This document shows, in pieces, positions 8,727 to 16,330 of a stretch of DNA of 40,952 bases (position 1 is the stretch's first letter; the number at the start of each line of letters is the position of its first letter). The notes beneath the pieces were generated by a model. That model worked only from the letters and a program-made list of their open reading frames with translations. It ran no database searches and had not been told where the DNA came from. Where the stretch lies: NCBI GenBank assembly GCA_003152055.1, contig PLZH01000227.1:5578-46529 (forward strand). The letters run 5' to 3'. The translations under genes were made by a program, and so were the position numbers. The stretch comes from Burkholderiales bacterium. Its GTDB lineage: Bacteria > Pseudomonadota > Gammaproteobacteria > Burkholderiales > Burkholderiaceae_C.

Positions 8727-8729
8727 AAT
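8724..8729 (+). promoter_or_regulatory. possible -10 element before glyQ
   Basis: TAAAAT lies at the very end of lnt, 55 bases before the glyQ start. It matches the sigma-70 -10 at five of six positions and is AT-rich in a GC-rich setting. The -35 region 16-18 bases upstream (around GTTTGC/CGTTTG) is weak. A promoter here would let glyQS be expressed apart from corC-lnt. Confidence 0.3.
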
Positions 8730-8784
8730 CGTCCTTCGTCGGAGAGCCCACCCGCTTCGGGACGGCTTGCGCAATACCCGCTTC

Positions 8785-9726
8785 ATGCTCTCGTTCCAGC
8801 AAATCATTCTTCGCCTGCAGACCTACTGGTCGGAACACGGCTGCGCCCTGCTCCAGCCCTACGACATGGAAGTCGGCGCCGGCACGAGCCACACCGCGAC
8901 CTTCCTGCGCGCGCTCGGGCCCGAGCCCTGGAAAGCCGCGTACGTGCAGCCGAGCCGGCGGCCCAAGGACGGGCGCTATGGCCAGAACCCGAACCGCCTC
9001 CAGCACTACTACCAGTACCAGGTCGTGCTCAAGCCGGCGCCGGCCGACATCCTCGATCTCTACCTCGGCTCGCTCGAGGCGCTCGGTTTCGACCTCAAGA
9101 CGAACGATGTCCGCTTCGTCGAAGACGACTGGGAGAACCCGACGCTCGGGGCCTGGGGCCTGGGCTGGGAGGTGTGGCTGAACGGCATGGAAGTGACCCA
9201 GTTCACCTACTTCCAGCAGGTCGGCGGCATCGACTGCAAGCCGATCACCGGCGAGATCACCTACGGCCTCGAGCGGCTCGCGATGTACCTGCAAGGTGTC
9301 GACAGCGTCTACAAGCTGACCTGGACCGAAGGCCTCAGCTATGGCGACGTCTATCACCAGAACGAGGTCGAGCAGAGCACGTACAACTTCGAGGCCAGCG
9401 ACGTCGAGTTCCTGCTCACCGCCTTCGCCGCGCACGAGCGCGAAGCCCGGCTGCTCATGGACCTGCAGCTCGCGCTGCCCGCCTACGAGCAGGTGCTGAA
9501 GGCGGCGCACAGCTTCAATCTGCTCGAGGCGCGCGGCGCCATCAGCGTCACCGAGCGCGCTGCCTACATCGGCCGCATCCGCGCCCTGGCGCGGAGCGTG
9601 GCGCAGAGCTATCTCGAGAGCCGGGCCAGACTCGGCTTTCCCATGGCGCCGAAGGCCTGGGGCGAGGAAGTGCGGGCCCAGCTCGCTGCGAAGAGCGCCG
9701 TGGCGGCCGAGAAGAAGGCGGCGTGA
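8785..9726 (+). CDS. glyQ: glycine--tRNA ligase alpha subunit
   Basis: Catalytic subunit of the bacterial alpha2beta2 glycyl-tRNA synthetase (class II), which charges tRNA-Gly in the cytoplasm. The 313-residue protein is the normal size and nearly colinear with E. coli GlyQ. Conserved blocks are [15 protein letters not shown] (1-15), [17 protein letters not shown] near 60 (motif 2 region), [19 protein letters not shown], and [13 protein letters not shown] (motif 3 type). The start is the ATG before LSFQQ; the frame stays open 27 codons upstream but that part overlaps lnt and is not conserved. The stop overlaps the glyS start by one base. Confidence 0.97.
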   Translation: MLSFQQIILRLQTYWSEHGCALLQPYDMEVGAGTSHTATFLRALGPEPWKAAYVQPSRRPKDGRYGQNPNRLQHYYQYQVVLKPAPADILDLYLGSLEALGFDLKTNDVRFVEDDWENPTLGAWGLGWEVWLNGMEVTQFTYFQQVGGIDCKPITGEITYGLERLAMYLQGVDSVYKLTWTEGLSYGDVYHQNEVEQSTYNFEASDVEFLLTAFAAHEREARLLMDLQLALPAYEQVLKAAHSFNLLEARGAISVTERAAYIGRIRALARSVAQSYLESRARLGFPMAPKAWGEEVRAQLAAKSAVAAEKKAA

Positions 9727-11852
9727 TGGCGGTGCCCGCGACCGGGCCTCTTCTCGTCGAGCTGCTCGTCGAAGAGTTGCCGCCGAAAGCGCTGAAGGCG
9801 CTCGGCGCCGCCTTCGCCGATGCGGTCGCGACGAGCCTGCGCACGCAAGGCCTGGCCGCGGCCGAGGCGAAGGTGACGCCCTATGCGACACCGCGGCGCC
9901 TCGCCGTGCTGATCGAGGATGTATCCGGTCGCGCCGCGGCTCGACCGATGTCGGTCAAGCTGATGCCGGTGTCGGTCGGCCTTGCGCCGAACGGCGAGCC
10001 GACGCCCGCGCTCTTGAAAAAGCTCGCCGCCATCGGCGCCGACACGTCCACCGTCGCAAGACTCGAGCGGCGAACCGAGGGCAACGCCGAGACGCTCTTT
10101 CTCGAGACGGTCGCCGCCGGTGCGACGCTCGCCGAGGGCCTGCAGCGTGCGCTCGAGCAGGCGATCGCCCACCTGCCGATCCCCAAGGTCATGCAGTACC
10201 AGCTCGCCGACGGCTGGACGAGCGTGAGCTTCGTTCGCCCTGCGCACGGGCTGGTGGCGCTGCACGGCGATGCGGTCGTCACCGTTCGCGCCCTGGGGCT
10301 CGACGCCGGCCGCGAGACGCGGGGCCATCGATTCGAAGCGGCCATCTCGCCGATCGTGCTGCACAACGCATCGTCCTATGAAGAGCAACTGCGCGAAGAA
10401 GGCGCCGTCATCGCCAGCTTTGCCGAACGTCGCGCCGAGATCGGGCGGCAGCTCGAGGCCGCGGCCGCGGCGGAGCGGGGCTTGAAACCGGTCGCCGACG
10501 ACGCCTTGCTCGACGAGGTGACCGCGCTCGTCGAGCGGCCGAACGTGCTGGCCTGCGAATTCGAGCGCGAGTACCTCGCGGTGCCTCCCGAGTGCCTCGT
10601 CCTGACGATGAAGGCGAACCAGAAGTACTTTCCACTGCTCGACGCGAAGGGTGCGCTCTCCAACCGATTCCTCGTCGTCAGCAACATCACGCCGGCCGAT
10701 CCGAGCCGCGTCGTCGAGGGCAACGAGCGCGTCGTGCGGCCGCGGCTCGCGGACGCCAAGTTCTTCTTCGACCAGGATCGAAAGAAGACGCTCGAGTCGC
10801 GCGTGCCGGGGCTCGACAAGGTCGTCTATCACGCGAAGCTGGGCTCGCAGGGCGAGCGCGTCAGGCGCATCCGCTCGGTGGCGTGTTGGGTGGCCGAGCG
10901 GATAGGCGCGAACGTCAGGCATGCCGACCGGGCCGCCGAGCTCGCCAAAGCCGATCTCGCTACGGACATGGTGGGCGAATTCCCGGAATTGCAAGGGATC
11001 ATGGGTGGCTACTACGCCGCTCATGACGGGGAGCCGCCGGACGTCGTTCAGGCTATCAAGGCGCAGTATGTCAATCGCCGATCGGACGAGGACGAGGCGA
11101 CGAATCTCGTCGGTGTGGCGCTGCTCCTCGCCGACCGGATCGAGTCGATCATCGGAATCTGGGGCGTCGGGCAAAAGCCCACTGGCGAAAAGGATCCGTA
11201 TGCGCTGCGTCGCAACGCGCTTACGGTGATCCACGCGTTCTCGTTGTTGACGGCGTCCGGCGGGACAGGCGCGGATCGACTGTCCCTTCACGAGTTGCTG
11301 GAGTTTGCGAAATCGACTTTCGATACCCTTCTCGCGACCGACACCGTCATGGAGGTCGAGGATTTCATCTACGAACGCTTTGCGAACCAGCTCGCCACGC
11401 GGTTCGACGCACGCGCGGTCGGCGCGGTCATGGCTCAGCGACCGCCGCTGCAGGAAGTCGAAAGACGACTCGAGGCCGTCCGCGACTTTCAGAAGCTCGA
11501 TGAATCAGCGGCGCTGGCCGCCGCGAACAAGCGAGTCGGCAACATTCTCAGGAAGTCCGAAGATGTGATCCCGGCATCGCTCGACGGTGCGCTTCTGAAG
11601 GAGCGCGAGGAGATTGCGCTGAATGCCGCTCTCGTTTCGGTTGCCCTCAAGTCGCGGGCCAACTTCGAGGCCGGCGACTATGCTGCGTCGCTACGGGCCC
11701 TCGCCGCACTTCGCGGCCCCGTCGATGCCTTTTTCGATCACGTCATGGTCAACGTCGAAGATTCACTGACGCGCCGCAATCGCCTGGCTCTGCTCGCCAA
11801 ACTCCATGCGGCCATGAACCATGTCGCCGATCTTTCGCGTCTCGCGACCTGA
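9726..11852 (+). CDS. glyS: glycine--tRNA ligase beta subunit
   Basis: tRNA-recognition subunit of glycyl-tRNA synthetase. The 708-residue protein starts at ATG 9726 (TGATG overlap with glyQ) with LLVELLVEELPPKALKAL, the family N-terminus. It continues with TPRRLAVLI, LPIPKVMQY, the central block ECLVLTMKANQKYFPL, NERVVRPRLADAKFFFDQDRK, the HD-like segment AAELAKADLATDMVGEFPELQGIMGGYYA, and a DALR-type anticodon-binding C-terminus (about 590-700). Length is typical (E. coli 689). By eye, third-position GC falls from about base 10,900 to the end compared with the first half and with neighbours, which could mark a recombined segment; the reading frame is intact. Confidence 0.97.
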   Translation: MAVPATGPLLVELLVEELPPKALKALGAAFADAVATSLRTQGLAAAEAKVTPYATPRRLAVLIEDVSGRAAARPMSVKLMPVSVGLAPNGEPTPALLKKLAAIGADTSTVARLERRTEGNAETLFLETVAAGATLAEGLQRALEQAIAHLPIPKVMQYQLADGWTSVSFVRPAHGLVALHGDAVVTVRALGLDAGRETRGHRFEAAISPIVLHNASSYEEQLREEGAVIASFAERRAEIGRQLEAAAAAERGLKPVADDALLDEVTALVERPNVLACEFEREYLAVPPECLVLTMKANQKYFPLLDAKGALSNRFLVVSNITPADPSRVVEGNERVVRPRLADAKFFFDQDRKKTLESRVPGLDKVVYHAKLGSQGERVRRIRSVACWVAERIGANVRHADRAAELAKADLATDMVGEFPELQGIMGGYYAAHDGEPPDVVQAIKAQYVNRRSDEDEATNLVGVALLLADRIESIIGIWGVGQKPTGEKDPYALRRNALTVIHAFSLLTASGGTGADRLSLHELLEFAKSTFDTLLATDTVMEVEDFIYERFANQLATRFDARAVGAVMAQRPPLQEVERRLEAVRDFQKLDESAALAAANKRVGNILRKSEDVIPASLDGALLKEREEIALNAALVSVALKSRANFEAGDYAASLRALAALRGPVDAFFDHVMVNVEDSLTRRNRLALLAKLHAAMNHVADLSRLAT

Positions 11853-11873
11853 CGCCGCCGGACGCTCGCTCGC

Positions 11874-12485
11874 ATGAAACTCGTCATCCTCGACCGCGAC
11901 GGCACGATCAACGAGGATCGCGACGACTACGTGAAGTCGCCCGACGAATGGGTTCCGATACCCGGCGCGCTCGAGGCCATCGCCCGGCTCAACCACGCCG
12001 GCTGGCACACGGTGATCGCCACCAACCAGTCGGGCCTGGCGCGCGGCCTGTTCGACATGGCCGCGCTCAACGCCATCCATGCGCGCATGAACCGCGAGCT
12101 GGCCGCGTTCGGCGGTCGCATCGACGCCGTCTTCTTCTGCCCGCACGGGCCCGACGACGCCTGCCGCTGCAGGAAGCCGCTGCCGGGCCTGTTCGAGATG
12201 ATCGCCGAGCGCTACGGCATCGACCTCGGCGAAGCGCATCTCGTGGGCGATTCGCTGCGCGACCTGCAGGCCGGCGCCTCGGTCGGTTGCGCGCCGCATT
12301 TGGTGCGCACCGGCAAGGGCGCCGGGCTCGACGCGGCGCAGCTCGGCGAGCTGCTGCGCGACGTGCCGGCGGTGCGCATCCATGCCGACCTTGCCGCCTT
12401 CGCGCACGCCGTGATCCACGACGAGCGGCGCGAACGCGGCATGATCGACGACGAGTCCGATTCCCTTTTCGGAGAACTCGGCTGA
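11874..12485 (+). CDS. gmhB: D-glycero-beta-D-manno-heptose 1,7-bisphosphate 7-phosphatase
   Basis: HAD-superfamily phosphatase that removes the C7 phosphate of heptose bisphosphate in the ADP-heptose pathway for lipopolysaccharide core. The 203-residue protein has the nucleophile motif DRDGTIN (8-14), motif II TNQSGLARG, the structural zinc cluster CPHGPDDACRC (Cys-His-Cys-Cys, as in E. coli GmhB), KP of motif III and GDSLRDLQAG of motif IV. A close relative is histidinol-phosphatase, but the zinc loop and length favour GmhB. It sits 21 bases after glyS and its stop overlaps plsC, giving a short envelope-lipid operon. Confidence 0.93.
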   Translation: MKLVILDRDGTINEDRDDYVKSPDEWVPIPGALEAIARLNHAGWHTVIATNQSGLARGLFDMAALNAIHARMNRELAAFGGRIDAVFFCPHGPDDACRCRKPLPGLFEMIAERYGIDLGEAHLVGDSLRDLQAGASVGCAPHLVRTGKGAGLDAAQLGELLRDVPAVRIHADLAAFAHAVIHDERRERGMIDDESDSLFGELG

Positions 12486-13225
12486 TGGGCCGATTCGTCG
12501 CCGCCTGTCGATCGGCGCTGTACTTCGTCTTCCTCGTCGTCACCGTCGTGCCGTGGGCGACGGCGGCGGTGCTCTATTCGATCTTCGTCCGCGGCGAGCG
12601 TCTGTACTGGGTCTGCGCCGGCTGGCTGAGCCTCTCGATCTGGGGCGCGCGCGTCATCTGTGGCGTCCAGGCGCGCGTCCAGGGGCGCGAGAACCTGCCC
12701 GATTCGCCGGTCGTGCTGCTTTCCAAGCACCAGTCGGCCTGGGAAACGCTGGCGTTTCCTTCGCTGATGCCGAAGCCGCTGTGCTACGTCTTCAAGCGCG
12801 AGCTGCTCTGGATCCCGTTCTTCGGCTGGGCAATGGCGCGCATGGATCTCATCCACATCGATCGCAGCAAGCGCGCCGAGGCCTGGTCGAAGGTCGCCGA
12901 GCAGGGGCGCCGCTTCATGGCGCAGGGCAACTGGGTCATCATGTTTCCCGAAGGTACGCGCACGCCGCGCGGCAGCCAGGGCAAATACAAGAACGGCGGT
13001 ACACGGCTGGCCGTCGAGACCGGACGGCCGGTGCTGCCGGTCGCCGTCACCTCGGCGCGCTGCTGGCCGCGCAAGAGCTTCGTGCTGCGACCGGGGATCG
13101 TCGACATTTCGATCGGCAGGCCGATCGAATCGGCTGGCCGCGACGCCGATTCGCTGATGCGCGAAGTCGAGGCCTGGATCGAGGCCGAGATGCGCCGCCT
13201 CGACCCCGAGGCCTACCGTCAATGA
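12485..13225 (+). CDS. plsC: 1-acyl-sn-glycerol-3-phosphate acyltransferase
   Basis: Makes phosphatidic acid from lysophosphatidic acid at the inner membrane. The 246-residue protein has an N-terminal hydrophobic span (about 10-32) and a second one (about 42-60). The acyltransferase motifs are H82-Q-S-A-W-E87, an HX4E form of the usual HX4D, then FKRELLWIPFFGW, and FPEGTRTPRG (154-163) for glycerol-phosphate binding. The KHQSAWET wording is, as far as I recall, normal for betaproteobacterial PlsC. The start overlaps the gmhB stop by one base; its own stop overlaps the next gene (ATGA). Confidence 0.92.
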   Translation: MGRFVAACRSALYFVFLVVTVVPWATAAVLYSIFVRGERLYWVCAGWLSLSIWGARVICGVQARVQGRENLPDSPVVLLSKHQSAWETLAFPSLMPKPLCYVFKRELLWIPFFGWAMARMDLIHIDRSKRAEAWSKVAEQGRRFMAQGNWVIMFPEGTRTPRGSQGKYKNGGTRLAVETGRPVLPVAVTSARCWPRKSFVLRPGIVDISIGRPIESAGRDADSLMREVEAWIEAEMRRLDPEAYRQ

Positions 13226-14106
13226 GCTCGAAGGTCATGCGCGGCCTGCGCCGCATCGTCGATACGCTGCAACGCGGCCTCTTCGACGACGAGTCTCCTC
13301 TCGCGCCCGAGCCCGTCGCGGTGGGAGGCGATGGGTTGCGGCATCCGCGCGCGACCCGCGAGCTTGTACTCGAGGGCCGGCGCATCGGCTTTCTCCTGAG
13401 GCGCTCGCGCCGGCGCAGCATCGGCTTCGTTGTCGGCGCCGAAGGCCTTTCGGTCAGCGCGCCGAAGTGGGTGGCGCTGCGCGAGATCGATGAAGCCGTG
13501 CGCGAAAAGGGCGGCTGGATCCTCGCCAAGCTGGCCGAGCAGCGCGAGCAGACCACGCGCGCCGAAGCGGCGCGCGTGGTCTGGCGCGACGGCGCCGAGC
13601 TTTTGTATCTCGGCCGGCCGATCCGCGTCGCCCTCGACTCGCGGCACGGCCTGGCGGCGGGCGAAGTCGCTCTTGATCAGGTCGCCGAGGAAGAGACGGC
13701 CCCAGGCGCCGTGCCGCGCCGGCTCCATGTCGGCCTGCCGCCCGATGCTGGCGGCGATCGCTTGCGCGATGCCGTGCAGAGCTGGCTGCAACGCGAGGCG
13801 CGCGCGCTGTTCGAGGCGCGCTGCCGCCATTTCGCCGAGCGTCTCGGCGTTCGAGTGACGCGGATCTCGCTCTCGTCGGCGGCGACGCGCTGGGGCAGCG
13901 CCAATGCCAGCGGCGCGGTTCGGCTGCACTGGCGATTGATCCACTATCCGCTGGCGACGATCGACTACGTCGTTGCCCACGAGCTCGCGCACCTGCGCGA
14001 GATGAATCACAGCCCGCGTTTCTGGAAGGTCGTCGGCTCGGTCGTCCCCGAGTACGAGGCGGCGCGGCGGGAGCTCCGCGGTGAACGGCTGGCGGCCTTC
14101 GACTGA
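13222..14106 (+). CDS. YgjP/SprT-like zinc metallopeptidase (DUF45, M48 family in many annotations)
   Basis: A 294-residue protein with the HExxH zinc site HELAHLREMNHS, whose third ligand is the distal His of the same block, as in the YgjP-like family. The upstream part LRRSRRRSIGFVVGAEGLSVSAPKW and ISLSSAATRWGSANASGAVRLHWRL are family blocks (the latter typically RWGSCS). No signal peptide or membrane span, so probably cytoplasmic. Substrate and role are unknown in this family. The first 45 residues and a loop at about 150-175 look species-specific. The start ATG overlaps the plsC stop by four bases, and the gene is last in the plus-strand run, converging on the next gene seven bases away. 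Confidence 0.85.
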   Translation: MSSKVMRGLRRIVDTLQRGLFDDESPLAPEPVAVGGDGLRHPRATRELVLEGRRIGFLLRRSRRRSIGFVVGAEGLSVSAPKWVALREIDEAVREKGGWILAKLAEQREQTTRAEAARVVWRDGAELLYLGRPIRVALDSRHGLAAGEVALDQVAEEETAPGAVPRRLHVGLPPDAGGDRLRDAVQSWLQREARALFEARCRHFAERLGVRVTRISLSSAATRWGSANASGAVRLHWRLIHYPLATIDYVVAHELAHLREMNHSPRFWKVVGSVVPEYEAARRELRGERLAAFD

Positions 14107-14113
14107 AGACGGA

Positions 14114-15181
14114 TCAGAGCGCGGAGAACCGGTAGATTCCTTCCTCGACGCGCCGCTCGAGCTTGCCCCTGAACCACAGCGCATGCAGATGCGCGATCGA
14201 CTCGCCCATCGCGAACGTCATCTGGTGCAGATCGAGCTTTCGCTTGAAGAGCACGGGCACGAGCTCGAACGCCGTCTGCGGCGCCTTCGCGCAGGCTTCG
14301 AGCACTTCGGCGAAACGTTCCGCGTGATGAGCCTGCAGCTGGTCGATGCGCGTGTGCAGGCCTTTGAAAGGCCTGCCGTGCGAAGGCAGGACGAGCACGT
14401 CGGCGGGAATCGTGCGCATGCGCTCGATCGAATCGAGGTACAGAGTCAGCGGGTCGGACTCGGGCTCGATGTCGGTGACGCTGACGTTGGTCGAAATCCG
14501 CGGCAGCACCATGTCGCCGCTGATGAGCACGCCGCGCGCCGCGTTGTGCAGCGCCATGTGCTCGGGCGCGTGGCCGTAGCCGGCTTGGCATCGCCAGCCG
14601 TCACGCGCGTCGCCGCGGCCGATGGCGATCGTGCCGCCGCCGAGGAGGCGCCGGAACGACAGCGGAACGGCAGGGACAAGGCTCTTGTAGTAGCTGCTGC
14701 GCGCACCGACCTTGCCGACCGCGTCGGGGTCGGCAGCGAGGCCGTGCTGCGCCATGAAGGCGGCCGAGAGCGGGCCGCCGAAGCCGGCGCTGGCGCTGCT
14801 CGCCAGGCGCGCGACGTTGAAGTCGGTGGCGCTGATCCACAGGCGCACGTTCCAGCGCTCGCACAGCCAATGGGCGCAGCCGATGTGATCGGGGTGCATG
14901 TGGGTGACGATGACGCGCAGCACCGGCAACCCGCCGAGCGCCGTCGCGAAGATCCGTTCCCAGGCGCCGCGCGTCGGCGCGTCGTCGATGCCGGTGTCGA
15001 TGATGCTCCATCCCGGGCGCGCACCGTCTTCGTCGCGCAGCAGCCAGAGGTTGATGTGGTCGAGCGCGAAGGGCAGGCCCATACGCACCCAGAGCATGCC
15101 GGGTGCCACCTCGATGGCGGAGCTGCGCTCGGGGAGCGTCTCTGCGAAGGGATAGTCGAGCTGGCTTTCGAGGGCGTTCAT
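14114..15181 (-). CDS. metallo-beta-lactamase-fold hydrolase
   Basis: A 355-residue hydrolase of the glyoxalase II/MBL fold, cytoplasmic by lack of a signal peptide. Metal ligands are visible in HMHPDHIG (H94, H96, D98, H99), in GYGHAPEHMALH, in SGDMVLP and in LPSHGRPF. A C-terminal helical extension (about 290-355) resembles the winged-helix tail of LACTB2-like members. A ribosome binding site AAAGGT precedes the start. It is transcribed away from the LiuR-type regulator across one shared palindromic operator, so it probably belongs to the same regulon; a thioesterase acting on acyl-CoA or acyl-glutathione would fit, but the substrate is not readable. Confidence 0.85.
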   Translation of the reverse strand: MNALESQLDYPFAETLPERSSAIEVAPGMLWVRMGLPFALDHINLWLLRDEDGARPGWSIIDTGIDDAPTRGAWERIFATALGGLPVLRVIVTHMHPDHIGCAHWLCERWNVRLWISATDFNVARLASSASAGFGGPLSAAFMAQHGLAADPDAVGKVGARSSYYKSLVPAVPLSFRRLLGGGTIAIGRGDARDGWRCQAGYGHAPEHMALHNAARGVLISGDMVLPRISTNVSVTDIEPESDPLTLYLDSIERMRTIPADVLVLPSHGRPFKGLHTRIDQLQAHHAERFAEVLEACAKAPQTAFELVPVLFKRKLDLHQMTFAMGESIAHLHALWFRGKLERRVEEGIYRFSAL

Positions 15182-15190
15182 CGGCTACCT

Positions 15191-15224
15191 TTACACTTTA
15201 CGTAAACGTCAACTTCAAGTGTAA
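15191..15224. promoter_or_regulatory. divergent operator, LiuR-type site
   Basis: The 49-base gap between the hydrolase and the MerR-family gene holds TTTACGTAAACGTCAA (15197-15212), which agrees with the LiuR binding motif as I recall it from comparative-genomic work on branched-chain amino acid catabolism. It includes a perfect 10-base palindrome TTTACGTAAA. A second, wider inverted repeat frames it: TTACACTT (15191-15198) and AAGTGTAA (15217-15224). The position allows control of both divergent promoters, including autoregulation. Confidence 0.65.
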
Positions 15225-15230
15225 GTCGCG

Positions 15231-15662
15231 ATGCCTGCAGCCGCCGCCCTGACGCGCCCACCGCGCGCAGCGCCCAGTCCGGCGCCGACCTTCACGATCG
15301 GCGAGCTGGCGCGCGAGTTCGGCGTCACGACGCGCGCGATCCGCTTCTACGAGGATTGCGGCCTGCTCGAACCGCACCGTGCCGGCCGGCATCGCATCTA
15401 CAGCGTGCGCGACCGGACCCGGCTCAAGCTCACGCTGCGCGGCAAGCGGCTCGGCCTCAAGCTCGCCGAGGTCAAGGAGCTCGTCGACATGTACGAGTCG
15501 CGACGCGACACCGGGCCGCAGCTGCGCCGCTATCTCGGCGTGCTGGCGCGGCACCGGGCGCAGCTCGAGCAGCGCCTGGGCGATCTGCAGACGACGCTCG
15601 ACGAATTGCTGGCGCAGGAAGCCGCGGCGCAGCGCCTCCTCAAGGCGAGGACATCGCCGTGA
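15231..15662 (+). CDS. liuR: MerR-family regulator, LiuR-like
   Basis: Transcription factor expected to control branched-chain amino acid and acyl-CoA catabolism. The 143-residue protein has an Ala/Pro-rich lead, then the MerR winged helix (about 21-90: FTIGELAREFGVTTRAIRFYEDCGLLEP, RIYSVRDRTRLKLTLRGKRLGLKLAEVKELVDMY) and a dimerising coiled coil (about 95-135). No Cys cluster for metal sensing is present, which separates it from MerR, CueR and ZntR. The RLKLILRGKRLGF-type block and the operator in front are the grounds for calling it LiuR. It starts a GTGA-coupled run with carbonic anhydrase and aceK. Confidence 0.75.
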   Translation: MPAAAALTRPPRAAPSPAPTFTIGELAREFGVTTRAIRFYEDCGLLEPHRAGRHRIYSVRDRTRLKLTLRGKRLGLKLAEVKELVDMYESRRDTGPQLRRYLGVLARHRAQLEQRLGDLQTTLDELLAQEAAAQRLLKARTSP

Positions 15663-16330
15663 CGACCGGGCTCGAGGAGCTGTTCGAGCGCAATCGACGC
15701 TGGGCCGAGGGCACCGAGCGCCGCGCCCCGGGCTTCTTCACGCGCCTCGTCGCCCAGCAGGCCCCCGAGTACCTCTGGATCGGCTGTGCCGACAGCCGCG
15801 TGCCGGCGAACGAGCTCGTCGACCTGCTGCCGGGTGAGCTGTTCGTGCATCGCAACCTCGCCAACGTCGTCGCCCACGGCGATCTCAACTGCCTGGCCGT
15901 CGTCCAGTTCGCTGCCGACGTGCTCCAGGTCCGTCACATCATCGTCGTCGGCCACTCGCGCTGCGGCGGCGTCATGGCCGCGCTCGAAGGGCGGCGTGTC
16001 GGCGTTGCCGACAACTGGCTTCGCTACGTGCAGGACGTGCGCGACAAGCACGCCGACTGGCTGGCGACGGTCGACGCAGCGCGCCGCGTCGACGCCCTCG
16101 GCGAGCTCAACGTCGTCGAGCAGGCACGTCACGTCTGCGAGACGACGGTCGTCCGCGACGCCTGGGCGCGCGGCCAGGAGCTGATCGTCCACGGCTGGTT
16201 CTACGGGCTGCAGAACGGCCGGCTCGAAGACCTGCGCATGACGGTCTGCGGCATCGACGACGTCGAGACGACATACCGGGAGGCCGTCGCCTCCGTGCGC
16301 CGGCGCTGCTTGGCGAGGGCCTCGCCGTGA
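15659..16330 (+). CDS. can: beta-class carbonic anhydrase
   Basis: Zinc enzyme interconverting CO2 and bicarbonate. The 223-residue protein carries the beta-class zinc set C43, H99 and C102 with the D45/R47 dyad ([10 protein letters not shown] and GHSRCGGV), and the HRNLANVV block (64-71). Length and motifs match Can/CynT. The GTG start overlaps the regulator stop (GTGA), and the stop overlaps the aceK GTG in the same way, so the three are almost certainly translated from one message. Supplying bicarbonate for biotin-dependent acyl-CoA carboxylases is a plausible reason for its place here. Confidence 0.93.
   Translation: MTTGLEELFERNRRWAEGTERRAPGFFTRLVAQQAPEYLWIGCADSRVPANELVDLLPGELFVHRNLANVVAHGDLNCLAVVQFAADVLQVRHIIVVGHSRCGGVMAALEGRRVGVADNWLRYVQDVRDKHADWLATVDAARRVDALGELNVVEQARHVCETTVVRDAWARGQELIVHGWFYGLQNGRLEDLRMTVCGIDDVETTYREAVASVRRRCLARASP

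Noticed and set aside
8724-8784. Glycine riboswitch or T-box before glyQ
   Set aside because: Only about 60 bases are available and no T-box sequence, specifier stem or glycine-aptamer core can be seen.
7041-8807. A 588-codon minus-strand open frame opposite lnt
   Set aside because: Arg/Ala/Glu-rich shadow of lnt; the catalytic triad and membrane spans of Lnt on the plus strand settle the true gene.
9609-11291. A 560-codon minus-strand open frame opposite glyS
   Set aside because: glyS on the plus strand is unmistakable; the antisense frame has no motif or ribosome binding site.
12485-13225. plsC as catalytically dead because HX4D reads HX4E
   Set aside because: FPEGTR and the rest of the active site are intact, Asp to Glu is conservative, and the wording is usual for betaproteobacterial homologues as far as I recall.
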